Shown here one piece after another: positions 1-12,500 of a stretch of DNA of 64,000 bases. Positions within the stretch are counted from its first letter, which is position 1, and every line of letters begins with the position of its first letter. Below the pieces are notes generated by a model. That model ran no database searches, was not told the DNA's origin, and saw nothing but the letters and a program-made list of their open reading frames with translations. This stretch comes from Acorus gramineus (lineage: Eukaryota > Streptophyta > Magnoliopsida > Acorales > Acoraceae): NCBI GenBank assembly GCA_030737835.1, contig JAUJYN010000012.1:4593585-4657584 (forward strand). The letters run 5' to 3'. The translations under genes and the position numbers were made by a program.

Positions 1-1290
1 GTGAGAATATCAACGATCCGATTCCCTTCTAAACACCTGCGAGATCTCCCATGTAGAAAGTGAGTTGAGGATAGATTGGATTGAATGAATTGTGCGCAGA
101 GCTTGCCAAGGCACGCCTACCTTGAACCCAAGCCACTCATGTAGATGAATCACTCTTCAACTGCACTTTGGAGATACCCAGGTTCTGACGCATAAGATGA
201 CCTTCCAGAATGACTTTGTTTTCAAGTATATTAATCGAGGAAAGATGTTTATCATGTACAACAATTGCAAAAAGGACTTTACGCTACTAGCTTCTGATCA
301 GAGCATGATACCCTGCTTTGCCCTTAGAGAGAGATATCTATCCAAATTTGATTTGTATCATCCCTTCATTGATAGTTGCCATAGCACTTCAGCCTAGGAA
401 AGTTCGATCAGGGAGATTGAGATACCCTAGTTAGTTGAGAGTTGTTGGACTAAATCATTGGGGACTTCTTTTAGATTTTTACCTTAGAAAATATTTTGGA
501 CCTTCTTGTATAATGTGTGGAAAACCTGAAGTTTGTGAAACTCTTTTTGCTGGAAGATCAGACCTGGTACACTGTTCCTTCCAAATGCACCATGTTGTGG
601 TATTGAATATCACAATATTACCGTTCCTTCCATTTGAGTTGTTGGTAGATCATGTAGTGTGTACTGGCAAGCACGAAATGCGCGAGACATCGACATCCTG
701 CCTAATCTCACAATGGTCCATCTTTTGGGCCACATTGATGAGTTGGGTTTCATGGCGTATGGTCCTCCCTTGTTGCCTGCGAGACCACATGTTTTTCTTC
801 CACCATGATCGGATGGTTTCCTGGTCTTTTGCACGGATGAAAGTGTCTAGGCTTCAACTTGTCGGGCTAGGGCGGGTTACGTTTTATTTCATCCTTAGAA
901 TTTAGAGGTTTTTTGGACCGACTTCGATGGCTGGCCTTGGATGTCCACTTTACAGGCAGCTCAAGTGTACTAGAGATGGCATCATATGGTGGAACTTCGT
1001 CTAAAGAGACTCTTTCTAGAGTTTGAACAAGACCTAGGGCAATAGTTTGTGTAGCGGACGCGTTGGCACGGGAAGGATTATGTTTACATACTCGTACATG
1101 CTTGTATTGTCTTTTGCAACTAAGCATTGCAAATCTTGTTTATCATTTATGGTGTGAGTTTTGTTATTTTCTTTATCTTGGTCTTATATTTTCCCAGCTC
1201 CTAGGGGCCTTACTATCTTGGTATAACATGGGTACTGATATTAAATAAATGAACCTTCGAGGCCTTTACATAAAAATAAAATTTTAAAAA
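1..1290 (+). mobile_element. Degenerate LINE (non-LTR retrotransposon) 3' remnant
   Basis: Broken reading frames on the plus strand resemble the end of a plant LINE ORF2. At about 500-560 there is a Cys-x2-Cys stretch (CIMCGKPEVCETL) like the reverse-transcriptase zinc-binding domain. At about 1030-1075 the peptide VADALAREGL matches the usual C-terminal end of the RNase H domain. It is followed by a hydrophobic tail (CEFCYFLYLGLIFSQLLGAL) and an A-rich end near 1260-1290. Stops and frameshifts interrupt everything, so it is a fossil. The 5' part lies outside the window. No target-site duplication was identified. Confidence 0.5.
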
Positions 1291-1432
1291 GAAAACTCAT
1301 AATTTTTCTGCTCTTATTTTTGTCTAAAATAAAGGAAATTAAATTTGAAATTTAAGGAGTACTTTTTTTTTTGTTTAGACTTTTCCATCATTATATGAGA
1401 GAATTGACTCGATGGTGACAACAGTCATGGTA

Positions 1433-1724
1433 TTTTTTTTTTTTTTTGTGACAAGGCCCACGAGGGGGTATATATTATAATAATACAATATACACTATGT
1501 TATTATAGCATACAGGTTGCGTGTATCAACACTCCAAACAACTGCGCACAAAGCCCACTTACAAGAGCCACAAAGGGCTAATATTTTACATAAGGAACAT
1601 GGCACAAGGCTTACTGCCAGGCACACAAGGGGTTAATATTATCTCATCCCACCTCTGGAATGGTAACCACAGGTATTGAACTCATGCCTCGGGAGTATGC
1701 ACTCTAACCAACTGGCCAGGCCAG
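1433..1724 (-). mobile_element. tRNA-derived SINE
   Basis: Read on the minus strand, the element starts near 1724 with an A-box-like stretch (TGGCCAGTTGGTTAGAGTGC), followed by a B-box-like GAGTTCAATACC at about 1672-1683. These are the two internal RNA polymerase III promoter boxes of a tRNA-related SINE head. It ends at 1433-1447 in a run of T on the plus strand, i.e. a poly-A tail on the element's strand. The length of about 290 bp suits a plant SINE. The flanks (gacaacagtc and gcgacaactg) are similar but do not give a clean duplication. Confidence 0.65.
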
Positions 1725-2200
1725 TAGACGTGCGACAACTGTTCCCATAAAAATGATGAAAAATGTTTACAATTTTACTATATCTTTGCAACCAAAGAAG
1801 TCAGAAAATTTTTGAATGGTATATGGTTCAACTAAACTCTTTTTTTTTTTTATTGGTAAAAAGAATGACCATAGAAAGACTTCTCAGATAAACGGAAGAT
1901 AAACAGATGGAGACCATCTTCTAGATAATTGGAAAAGAAAGAGATGGTGACCATATATGTCAGCCTGGACTTCATTTAATTTCGCATTCAAATGTGCTCC
2001 AACATAGTTCACTTCACTGTAGCAACCTGATCAGGCAAAGTAATCAATGTGTTCCTCTAGATGTCCAACTTGTATCACCAATATACCAACTACCATTCAA
2101 AGTAGAAAATTTTCCAGAATTGAAAATTCCTTTTAGGTGGTTTTGTTTACATAAACTAGTTAGCCTCCAAAATAAACACCCCCATAATGCACTCACAAAG

Positions 2201-3514
2201 CCCCCGTTTGGATATGGAATAGTCAGAGAATAAGTGAGAATAAAACAGAATAAGAGTTTTTTTGTTTTTTGGATGCAGAGAATACCTAGGAATAAATTAT
2301 GTCAGAATAAACTGGTATAAAGTGGTATATGGATTCCAACCAACCCTTACGCCCATATTTGTTTCAAGAATAACCCCTGGAATAACTGAGAATTAGGTTA
2401 AATAGCCCTTTTTCTTGTTTGGATGCCTGGTATACCTTGGGATATCTTATATAGAATAAACTGGTATATGGATTCCAACCAATCCCTGGAATTAAAGTTA
2501 TTCCACGTTATATCACCCAAAGAATATGTGGGCCCACTATCAAATCAACTGTTAGCACCTATAATAAATCATATGTTAAATCAATTATCATTATTTTTTC
2601 ACTTTTTATAAATTCTTATCTATACTTCATTCACATTTTACCCAAACAACAAAAAATTTATGTTACGTTACCAACAATATTAATTCAAAACATGACTAAA
2701 CACAAAATTATTTTATCCTCATTATACTAAGCCTGTCAACGGGTCGGATCCGGGCCGGGTCGGGGTGGACCAGGACCCGACCCGTGACGGAACTCGGCCG
2801 GTCCAGGTCCAACCAAAAACCCGGCGGGCCCAGAAAAATATGGACCCAGGCCCGAACCTATCAGACCCAAATCCGACCCGACCCGGATGATTGGAGGAAA
2901 AAAAAGAGAGAGAGAGTTCATGAATTTGTTTGCCTTAACATTCTATTTGAAATTTTTTGTAATAAAGCATTATTATTATTAAGACTATGTTTGAACAGGT
3001 GTCCTAACACTGTGTTTAAACATAATTTTATACAATTCAAATGAAATAAATAAATTACTAAACAATATTCAAAACAATAAACACTAATAAACAAATTAAC
3101 CTAAATAATAAACTTAACTAATTATACAAACATTCAAAACAATATTAACCTAAGCAACATTCAAAACAGTAAACATTAACATATTAACCTAAACAATAAA
3201 AATAAATCATGCAATAAACTAATTAATTATACAAATTCAAAACCTAATAAGTTAATTGTTCAAAACAAACCAATAGTCTTGTAATATATAAGCATATATT
3301 AATAAAACAATCGGATCTCCGGTCCAACGGGTCGTGGCGGGGTGGACCTGGACATGACTTGTTTATATATTCGGGTCCACCGGGTCAGGTCCAACTCGGG
3401 TCGGATCCAAATCGGGTCAAGTATATTACACATGTAATGGGGTTCGAGTCAGGTCGGGTCCAGATGACAGGCCTACATTATACTCACTTATGCCAGAATA
3501 CTTATATATCCAAG
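2201..3514. mobile_element. TIR transposon (PIF/Tourist-like?) with a nested hAT-like element
   Basis: The left end (2205 on, TTTGGATATGGAATAG... to AATAAGTGAG) is matched, inverted, by 3484-3514 (TTGGATATATAAGTATTC... to CATAAGTGAG), giving about 30-bp imperfect terminal inverted repeats. Removing the hAT-like element at 2728-3475 leaves a unit of about 560 bp. It contains an internal near-repeat (2265-2345 and 2410-2485, sharing AGAATAAACTGGTATA). Its right half (2540-2719) recurs at about 7770-7975 and 60600-60785. No coding capacity was seen. The superfamily is a guess from the CCCCGTTTGGATA-type end. Confidence 0.55.
2728..3475. mobile_element. Non-autonomous hAT-like element, 8-bp TSD CATTATAC
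   Basis: The terminal repeats begin TAAGCCTGTCA (left) and, inverted, TAGGCCTGTCA (right). They are flanked by identical 8-bp copies of CATTATAC at 2720-2727 and 3476-3483. An 8-bp duplication with short TIRs is the hAT signature. Subterminal regions are packed with GGGTCGG/GACCCGA motifs in both orientations, as is common for hAT transposase-binding clusters. The 748-bp body is AT-rich with no transposase ORF. It lies inside the 2201-3514 TIR element, so it is the younger insertion. Confidence 0.88.
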
Positions 3515-6018
3515 AGTAGGTCATATTCTGTATACAAACGGGGACAAAAGGATACACTATATCCTTCTTTCCTATTCCACCCCTTCAGAAATGTTTGGAC
3601 TTTATTCTGTTGCTTCTTTGCATGATCAGACAGTACATAAGCTAAGCTACATAGGATTACCATCATGAAATGGTCTAGTAGGCAACTACTTTGTTTTTGC
3701 TTCATTTTATGTCCCGTCATAACGGTTGTTCATCAATCATCATCATACACATTTGCATTGTGCACCCATATCTTTTGTATGTGATACGTCCACATGTAAA
3801 GGCACCTTTTTATGGGTGCCTCTATTTGCACTCCTCAAATTGGGGTGCACACCCCTTTTTTTACACACCTAACCAAAAGCAATGAAACTCTTTGAACACC
3901 CCCCATATTTAATTGGGACAATGCACACCACCAACCCAACCCTTTCAAATGATATGAAACATCAAAACCCTGAATCAAAACAAAGAAACATTGAATCTCT
4001 GCCCCTCTCGTTGTGGACGCCCTCTCGTCGTCCGCTCTCGCTCTCTTGTTCGCCATCATCATCCTCTTCGGGTAGACCTTCAATGTCGACAATCCCGAGG
4101 TATTGTCAAAGCCGAAGTTGTTGTTGATGGTTTTATGTGGAGAAATCCATGTCTTGGGGAGGATTTGTTTGTTTGATTTGGGGGAGAGAAAAATTTGGCG
4201 AAAAAAGAGAAGAGGGTGATGAAATATGCCTTTTTTCTGCTGCGTCCATGTGTTTCTTTATGTCTTGGTGAATAGGGTTTTTATGTGATTGAAATATCAT
4301 TATCTGAAATTGTAGATTGAAAAGAGAATTTCTTCTTTCACAGAAACCAAAATTTGGATTTAGCTATGCAAAAATCTAGGATTGTTAGCATTCATGCATG
4401 AAGAATCACTTACTGTGTCCTCTTACATCCATTTTTATCATTTGAATTGCTCTATTTTCTTTTATTAGTTTTTTTTCCATTGCATTTTTCTCCTAGGTAT
4501 ATCCAATATGTATAGTTGTATTCTAGATTGAACTCAAGAAACATGTTTGGGTGAACCTTTAGCAGTACAAAGTTCCAAGTGAGGATTTTATAAATCATCA
4601 GCTAAAGAATTATTTTGACTAACCTCCTTATGCAGCACGATAAGATGATAAATATTTTTGTAGAGGAAAAGCACCTTGCCATAGGGAGATGCTCTTGTGT
4701 GTCTTCGTATCTTCCTGAGATCAGCCATCAGTTCCCAATATATTGTTTCTGTCCATGACCATTATACATGCTTGGTTGGTGATCTTCTGCAACCTCTCAA
4801 GACTCTTACAAAGGTTTCTAGTTATCTTTGTTTCTCTAATATATGAATTCATTTAACTGATTATAGATATAGGAAGAGGAGGCAACTATGTAGGTTGTAT
4901 AAGCATCACAAGATGGAAACTGTCTGAAATTAACAACTGAACTAGATTAATTTTGAAACTAAAATTTTTAAACCATAAATGGATTTGAAATCATTTCACC
5001 ATATGGAAGCAAATCTGGTTTGAGGTTTATTTAACAAAAAAAACTTGTATTCTGTAATGTAGAAATTAAAATATAATATAATAAATGTTATAATCACTTT
5101 TTCTAATGAAAAAAGAATTGCTTTTCCTAGCCATTCCATTTAATATAATTACTTCTCTATGTAATTGTTTGATATGATTTATTTTGCTTCAATACCAATC
5201 CTAAATCTTTTTGGTTTAACAAACTTTTCCCCTTTTGTTTTGTGAAAAAGATGGATTAGGATAGGAATACGTTTAGTCATGAAAACATATTTGTTTAGTG
5301 TAGAATAACTGTAAGAAACATTTAACATCCTATATTTTCATGAAATCCATATAACACCCTGTAAATGCATATGTATATCCAAATAAGCCCTTGAGTTAAA
5401 AATCTCTTTTCAAAATTGAAATATTCTAAAAATATTCTATTATGTTAAGTATTTTCAGTATTTTCATGACTCTCTATCCAATGATGCTGATGTTTTCTCG
5501 ACTTCCACGGAGGGCACATCTTAGAATACTTTTAGAATGTATTGCTATATTTTCTCTCTAAAAGAAAAATTTATAATACTTGTGTGAAGAATGGCTCAGT
5601 TAATATGTTAAACTGATGTAATAGCTATCATGATAATGTATTTTCCAATTTTCTTTTTCATGCGTGTGTGTGTGTATATATATACATATATATATATTCT
5701 TGAACCTTTATATTTAAGAAATTCAAGTTTTTTTAAAAGCATTGGGCACAAGTTTATTGCTTATAAAAATGTTTCTAAATGTTTTAGTTATTTGTATTTA
5801 TAGGTTTATTTTTTTTTAATATAATGCTTATGAAAATTTGTGATGTGACCCAGTTGATATAGTTGATAGGTTCCAGCCTTTCCATCAACTTGCTCAGTTA
5901 TGTTAGTTTTCTGTTAGCATGATTTCCATACGGTTAGTGAGAATGATTTATTCATCCAATAAGTATATGAGATTCATGGTGTGTATTTTAATTCTTGATT
6001 CATTGGAAGTGATGCAGT

Positions 6019-6438
6019 ATGGCCCCTAAAAAACGCCTTCGACCTACTACTTCCAACATGAAGAATCGATCCAAAGACATAGGCTTTAATTCTGGAAATG
6101 TTGAAATTACAATTGAGACACAAGAGAAGGAGCAAAGGGAAGAGGTAGAGGTGGAAATAGACTCAGAGATTGATGAAGCTAGCAAGAAGGGTCCGTTTCC
6201 TGGTGGACCAGTAAATAATGAACTAAATTTTTGTGAATTAAATTTTATTGTAGCGTTCTGCGATAGCGCAATACTTACATCCACTTGTACAAGGGAGACA
6301 TATGATGGGCATTTTACAGAGGCACATACATAATGTTATTGACTACTGTGAAGACAACACACCACTACCCATGCCGACACCTCAACCTGTGTCACCCGTT
6401 CAAGCACGCAGCAGTCAGAGGGTGATAGATACTTGAAC
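6019..6438 (+). pseudogene. Frameshifted plant-mobile-domain (PMD / MAIN-like) ORF remnant inside the MULE
   Basis: The frame opens with MAPKKRLRPTTSNMKNR, a basic segment, then an acidic Glu-rich linker, then GPFPGGPV at about codons 56-63. That last string resembles the start of the plant mobile domain found in MAIN/MAIL proteins, 'PP7 long form homolog' proteins and many MULE-linked genes. The first frame ends at 6333. From about 6303 the next frame gives MMGILQRHIHNVIDYCEDN and a Pro-rich end (LPMPTPQPVSPV), which looks like the C-terminal end of such a protein, stopping at 6436-6438. Most of the domain core is missing, so the ends appear joined by an internal deletion plus a frameshift. 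Assignment rests on short recalled motifs. Confidence 0.45.
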
Positions 6439-6689
6439 GATATTCGATGAAACTTTCTAAAAGGCTGAAGTTGAATTTTTTGTAACCTATGATGAAACAG
6501 TAGGTCAATCATCAATGGTTTTCATGTATAAGTTGTTTTGAAAGCAAGAACGTTAGGCATTTTGCTGTTGCAATGTGTATAAGTTGTTTTTGTGATTGAA
6601 TTTTATAATATTTGTATTTTCAGGTTTTAATGTTTCAATGTGTGAATGTTTGGATTAATACTTCAAAGTGACTTGACAAATTTCTCCTG

Positions 6690-7250
6690 CTACGAGTTCA
6701 GGTTTCTAAATCCCATGACACATGAACTGTCGACCTAAACACCATATATTGACACTGATAGTGTCGCGACGATTCCAGATGCTACAGGTTCAGGTTTCTG
6801 AATCCCGTGACACAAGAATTGTCGACATACACACAAAATATCGATACTGATAGTGTCGCGAAGATTCCAAATGTAGGAGTTCAGGTTTCTGAACTCCACA
6901 ACACACGCATTGTCGACAACAATACCAAATATCGACACCGATAGTATCACGACGATTCTAAATGTTACGGTTTCAAGTTTCTGAAGCCCTCGACACACGA
7001 ATTTTTGACATTCACAACAACTGTCGACACTAATAGTGTCGCGAGTATTTCAGATGCTACGAGCTTAGGTTTTTGAACTCCGCGACACACACATTGTCGA
7101 CAACAACACCAAATATCGACAATGATAGTGTCGCAAGGATTCCAGATGCTATAGTTTCAGGTTTCTGAATCCCGCGACACACAAACTGTCGACCTAAACA
7201 CCACATATCTACATGGATAATGTCGCGCAGATTCCAAATGCTACTGGGTG
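6690..7250. repeat. Tandem array, about six copies of a 92-bp unit
   Basis: The anchor (t/c)AGGTTTCT recurs at about 6701, 6793, 6884, 6976, 7068 and 7160, giving spacings of 91-92 bp. Each unit carries GGTTTCTGAA-TCCCGCGACACA, then TGTCGAC, then GACACTGATAGTGTCGCG, which is itself an imperfect palindrome. Units are diverged by substitutions but keep length. The array lies about 110 bp inside the right terminus of the MULE (3814-7362), a position where transposase-binding subterminal repeats are often found. Confidence 0.88.
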
Positions 7251-7599
7251 TTTAAATAATGGGATATGCACATGATCCAATTATAAATGGATCTTTTGTA
7301 CAATATCCATTTATGAGGGGTGTGCACCCCAATTTGTTTGAGGGGTGCAAATAGAGGCACCCCTTTTTATTCAGCGTTTGATAGATTTTACGGTTTAAAC
7401 GTCACACACGGATCCAAATATTTTATTGATAAACACTATATTCATCCTATCGCATTATATTTTACACATTTGTTTGTCAATTTTTCAGGTTTTAAAATCT
7501 TCCGAAACCCAAGCCACTACTGTTTAGATAGGAGAGTAGATCAGGAAGAACAAAGCAGAATAAAACCCAAAAACTGTTTCTTTGCAAGGAATATATAGG

Positions 7600-7990
7600 G
7601 TATGACTATGTCAGAATAAATTTAAAAAAGTTAATATTGTTATTTCAGGTCCTCTAAAATTGTGTTTTTCTATCTATACATATTCTACTGACATAAAAAT
7701 GGTCCACATGTCAAATCACATATTAAACTAGGGAAACTACATATCAAACATCTATTAAACCAGGGAAACTACATATCAAATTATTTTTTTACCTTTTATA
7801 AATTCTTATTCACATCTCATTTACTTATAATTTTTTATCCAAAACTTATTCATTATCAACCAAACAACAAAAACTTTATCATCACATTACTAATGAGAAT
7901 AACTAAAAACACAAACAAATAAAAAATTATTTATTATTTATTTATACTAAAATAGTTATCTATTCTAAAATAACTTATATCGCTGCTCGA
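7600..7990. repeat. Dispersed AT-rich TE fragment
   Basis: This stretch, especially TTTATAAATTCTTATTCACAT through AACCAAACAACAAAAACTTT and the ACAAATAAAAAATTA tail, is a diverged copy of sequence at 2540-2719 and 60600-60785. No termini or TSD were resolved and there are no genes. The sequence from 7990 to 8590 holds only AT-rich DNA plus a short GC-richer island (8250-8450) with no recognisable product. Confidence 0.5.
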
Positions 7991-8587
7991 TCAGAATTTA
8001 ATACAATGCATATGATATGATCATCTGCTTATTTATATATATTTATATCATGTTTGACTTTTACTATAGAGTTATCACATCACCACATCGAAAATCAAAC
8101 AGATACAAATGTATGTGATTTTAAAAAGAAAAAAAATTCATTCCACTTGATGTATTTTCAATCACATGATTAATTAAACAGATATAAATACGATAAAAAC
8201 AAAGAGAAAATCTGAATATTGGATTGTACTATGTACATGAGTTATTAGGTGCTGGTACATCTGGGTGTACACGTATGTCTCAATGCCCAGTTTTCCGCGT
8301 CAGGGTTGCCCAAACATCCTAAATCAAACCGACCGAATGCTTTCGCACGTTGTCCGCACAACCGCGTGTCCCCAGCTCGCTTGAACTTATATGCTACTGC
8401 ACTATCATCTGGACGCATCCGAGCGTCGACACACACTTACGTGGCTTGATGTGATTGTCTTGCTCATCTTTTCTTTCAATTATAAAACCCATGTCTTAAG
8501 TTCTCGACATGGTTTAACAATAAAATGAGAACCGCGTCATCAACTTCACGTCGTCTTGAACTCAACGGGTCGAAAACATGCCAAATG

Positions 8588-8998
8588 CATGTATATACAA
8601 CCCCCTAAGTTTGTGAAAACTACATAAACACCCTCAATAGTTTAAAAATACACACTTGACTTACAACCTCTACTGTGATTTACAAATATACATTTATACC
8701 CCCTACTATATGTATACTCGCTCATTTTACTATTTCAAATACTGTTTAATACTTACAACTATCAATTTAAAGTAATAAAAAACTCATATATTTTAAGTAA
8801 TAAAAATAATTCTTACATTTTAAATTAACATTTATATATCTTATTTATATGCATTTTAAGTAACAATGTTTCTCATATTATCATTTTTACTATGTTATAA
8901 TGCAATTTAATCGGTTAATCGGTATGAGTATAAATGCATATTTTTAAATGACGTGTCTTTACAAATTTCACGAACTTAGAGGGTCAAAATGTATCTTA
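8588..8998. mobile_element. MITE with long TIRs (Mutator-like?)
   Basis: The left end carries CCCCCTAAGTTTGTGAAAA (8601-8619). The right end, inverted, gives ACCCTCTAAGTTCGTGAAA (about 8965-8983), with weaker matching outward (TGTATATACAA against AGATACATTTTG). The interior is extremely AT-rich and non-coding. No clean target-site duplication was found, so the exact borders and superfamily are uncertain. Confidence 0.5.
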
Positions 8999-9400
8999 CA
9001 AAAAAAAGAGTTTTTTATATTTGAGTTTTCTTAAACTATATGATTTAGTGTCAGATATTTATCTTTAACATATCCTTTCAATCTAAAGACTTAAACTGAA
9101 ATAAGTGAAAAATCAATAACAAAAATAACTTCTTTTTCTTATGTGTTTCTTTTTTATCTTTTTTATTATTTTCTCTCCTTATTTTAAAATTTATAATTCG
9201 AGTTCAAAAATAAAATTAAATAACAAATATTTATATTTATTAAAAAAATAATAACTAAAATAACTAAATTATATAGCTTACGAAACTTAAAATAAAAAGC
9301 TAAATATATATATCCGATACACTTTAGCGAACGATCCTCGGGTTTTTGGACGTATCCCTCCATTTTTCAATAAAAGCCACCAAAAACAAGCAAGCTCACC

Positions 9401-9408
9401 TATAAAAG
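9401..9408 (+). promoter_or_regulatory. TATA box of the GH17 glucanase gene
   Basis: TATAAAAG lies 188 bp upstream of the start codon at 9596 and just before a pyrimidine-rich leader that includes a short TTA microsatellite (about 9502-9514). Transcription would be expected to begin about 25-35 bp downstream, giving a 5' UTR of roughly 160 bp. Placement is by consensus only. Confidence 0.55.
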
Positions 9409-9595
9409 AAGCTGCTGCGTGGTCCCCACTCCCCCGCACCCACTCCAATCCTCGATATTCCAAATCCACAGACCTCTCTTCCATTGTCGTACCCTTCAAT
9501 ATTATTATTATTATATAGTCCTTCCCTTCCCCAACTCAATATTAAATACCCCCCTCCCCCTCGCCCTCCCAACTCTCACTTCTTCACACCCAAAC

Positions 9596-12500
9596 ATGGC
9601 TCCCCTCCTCTTCTTCCTCCTCCTCCTCTTCACCCTCTCAAGTAAGTCCTCTCACTTGTATTTCTCTCACTATCGTTCTTGCATTCTCTCTCTCTCTCTC
9701 TAACTCATAATGTGTTGTTTTGTTTAATTTTCAGATGCACGCATATCAAGCCGTATCGGCGTCAACTACGGCCAACTGGGCGACAACCTCCCCTCCCCAT
9801 CCGAATCGATCTCCCTCATCAAAACCCAAACCAGATTCACCCGCGTCAAGATCTACGACGCCAACCCTTCCATCCTCAAATCCCTCTCCAAAACCCACCT
9901 CCAGGTCTCCATCATGGTCCCCAACCAAATCATCCCCTCCATCTCCACCAATCGGACGGCCTCCGACGACTGGATCCGCTCCAACGTCCTCCCCTTCTAC
10001 CCGTCCACCAAGATCCGCTACCTCCTCGTCGGCAACGAAATCCTGTCCGACTATTCCATCAAGAACTCCACGTGGCCGAACCTCGTCCCTGCGATGAAGA
10101 ACATCAAGGCATCCCTCAAACGATTCGGCGTAGGGAACGTCAAAGTCGGGACGCCTTTGGCGATGGACGCGCTGCAGTCCTCGTTTCCCCCTTCGAACGG
10201 GACGTTTCGGGCCGACATTTCGGAGTCGGTCATGAAACCGATGCTGGAATTCCTCACGAAAACGAAGTCGTACTTCTTCGTCGACGCTTATCCGTATTTC
10301 GTTTGGGCGGGGGACCGGGTTAACGTTAACCTGGATTACGCGCTGTTCAGGTAAGCCTGTTAATGGATTCCGATATGATATTTTTGGTATAATTGATGTA
10401 ATTCAAATATTTTGAATGTGAGTACGAGAATTAGTTTTTTTTTATTTTTTAAGTTGAGTGTAAAATGGAGTTTCGAGGAAGTTGTGTCCTCTACATGTTG
10501 TAAAAAAATTAATTTTTAAATATTTATTTATAAAAATACGTATGTAATTTTTAATTAAATTATAATTTATTTTTTTTTAAATTAGATTCTTACATACTTA
10601 TAATCTTTTCAAATCTATTTTCAAGCGTACTTAATGTTTTAATATTAATTTAAATAATCAAATGATTTATTAAAAAATTCAGATTATAATTTAAAAACTT
10701 ATTTTTTTTTCATATATATAAAAATTTATATATAATTTTATAATATAAAGTTGGATTCAGATAATTTTTAATTGGGATACACTAATATTTATTTCCGCAT
10801 TTCATGTATTCTTATGTAGTTTTTTAATGGATAATAATAGTTGACATATTTGTTTTCAGGGCGGGTGGGGCCCACACGTACACAGACCCGAAGAGTGGTT
10901 TATTGTACACGAATCTTCTCGACCAGATGCTTGATGCGGTGGTCTTCGCAATGGACCGTGTCGGGTTCGGGTCGGTCCGGCTCGCAGTAGCCGAGACCGG
11001 GTGGCCCAACTCGGGGGACTACGACCAGATCGGCGCGAACACCTACAACGCGGCGATCTACAACCGAAACCTCGCGAGGCGGTTCACGGCCAAACCGGCT
11101 TTCGGGACCCCGGCCCGACCGGGGGTGGTGATACCGGTTTTCGTCTTTTCTCTTTACAACGAGAACCAGAAACCCGGACCGGGGACGGAGAGGCACTGGG
11201 GGGTGTTTTATCCGAACCGGACCGCGGTTTACGAGGTGGACTGGACCGGGAAAAAACCGGACCGGGATTACGAGCCGTTGCCGGTCCCGACGAATGACGA
11301 GCCGTATAAGGGGAAGATATGGTGCGTCGCGGTGAGCGGGGCGAACGTGACGGACTTGGGAGGGGGGTTGGCATACGCGTGCGGGCAGGGGAAGGGCACG
11401 TGTGACGCGATCCAGAAGGGGCGGGAGTGTTATAAGCCGAACACGGTGGAGGCCCACGCGAGTTACGCGTTTAACGCGTATTGGCAGCAGTTCAGGTCGT
11501 CCGGGGGTACTTGCTACTTTAATGGTGTCGCTCAGCAGACCATCAAGGACCCAAGTGAGTATTATTTATTATTCTTGTCCTTTTTTAAAATTTTTATTGC
11601 TTAATAGCCGTCGGATCACGTCAAATCTGAGTTTGCCGGCCATGTGGGGCCCATTCCTGGGTCTGCAAAGTTTAATATTTACATGTTAATTGTTATCCAT
11701 AATCCATTTATTAATAATTTTCTAAAAACAAAATCTAACAATATCTCCCTATCTAGGGTAGGACATTTTGGACCACACAAATGTGGTTTTTTGTTTTTTT
11801 TTTGTTGTGAAGATTTAGGATAATATTACTACATTCCTGTATCAGTTTTAATTTTATTTAACACTTTTTTTAAAAAAATAGCATGCTTTTAAAAAACATG
11901 TTACGATGAAGTGTATAATTTTTTTGTTTCACGTGAATTGCATTGATTTTTTGTTTAAATAAATTGTATATATGTATTTTTTAAAAATACTAATTTTTTT
12001 AACTCAAATTATATATGTTGCTAACTAAATATATAAGATAGGAATTGAAATTGAAAAAGAGATTGGGTGTAACAACACTCATTTATTTGAGTAACATATA
12101 GTGTTATGCACAACCCTGATCAAATGATCTCAGTTATAAATAAAATAAAAATTATATATTTTATTTGATCATATATATATATATATCGTGTGAAATTAGC
12201 ATGGGTTTAGATTGTCGGTATAGAACAACTTTTATTATTTACATGCATGTCTATACAAAACTTTACTGCCTACTCAATCAAATATTATTTTACAAATTTT
12301 AAACGCATACCCCCCAATCAAAGCTTTATTACTCCAGCCACTAAATGCAACATTAGAGGACTGTATATAAATAATAGTAAGAAATCAAGAATATGTTTAT
12401 GGGAGTATAAATGGTTAACTCAACAAAAGTATGTTTATCGTGGTAGAATTGGTCTCTCAGTTTCGAAAAAACAAAAGTATTTTAACAAAAAATTTACATA

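Larger units (their letters stand above)
3814..7362. mobile_element. Mutator-like element (MULE) carrying a decayed PMD ORF and a 92-bp tandem array
   Basis: The ends are inverted repeats: GGGTGCCTCTATTTGCAC at 3814-3831 and its complement at 7345-7362. The match continues for about 47 bp through AAATTGGGGTGCACACCCC, with a 4-bp indel and one mismatch. Identical ctttttat flanks (3806-3813 and 7363-7370) form an 8-bp duplication, extendable to 9 if one terminal base is shared. GG-starting TIRs and an 8-9-bp duplication suit Mutator-like elements better than hAT. The interior holds the plant-mobile-domain remnant at 6019-6438 and the 92-bp array at 6690-7250 near the right end. No MURA-type transposase was recognised, so it looks non-autonomous. 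Confidence 0.8.

Noticed and set aside
1672..1724. tRNA-like A and B boxes considered as a genuine tRNA gene
   Set aside because: No cloverleaf with acceptor stem can be formed; the poly-A tail and length point to a SINE.
8245..8449. Overlapping 60-codon frames on both strands in a GC-richer island
   Set aside because: Too short and on both strands; no protein family resemblance, no promoter or splice context.
9679..10323. 214-codon frame overlapping glucanase exon 2
   Set aside because: Out-of-frame shadow of the GH17 exon; Pro/Arg/His-rich with no domain.
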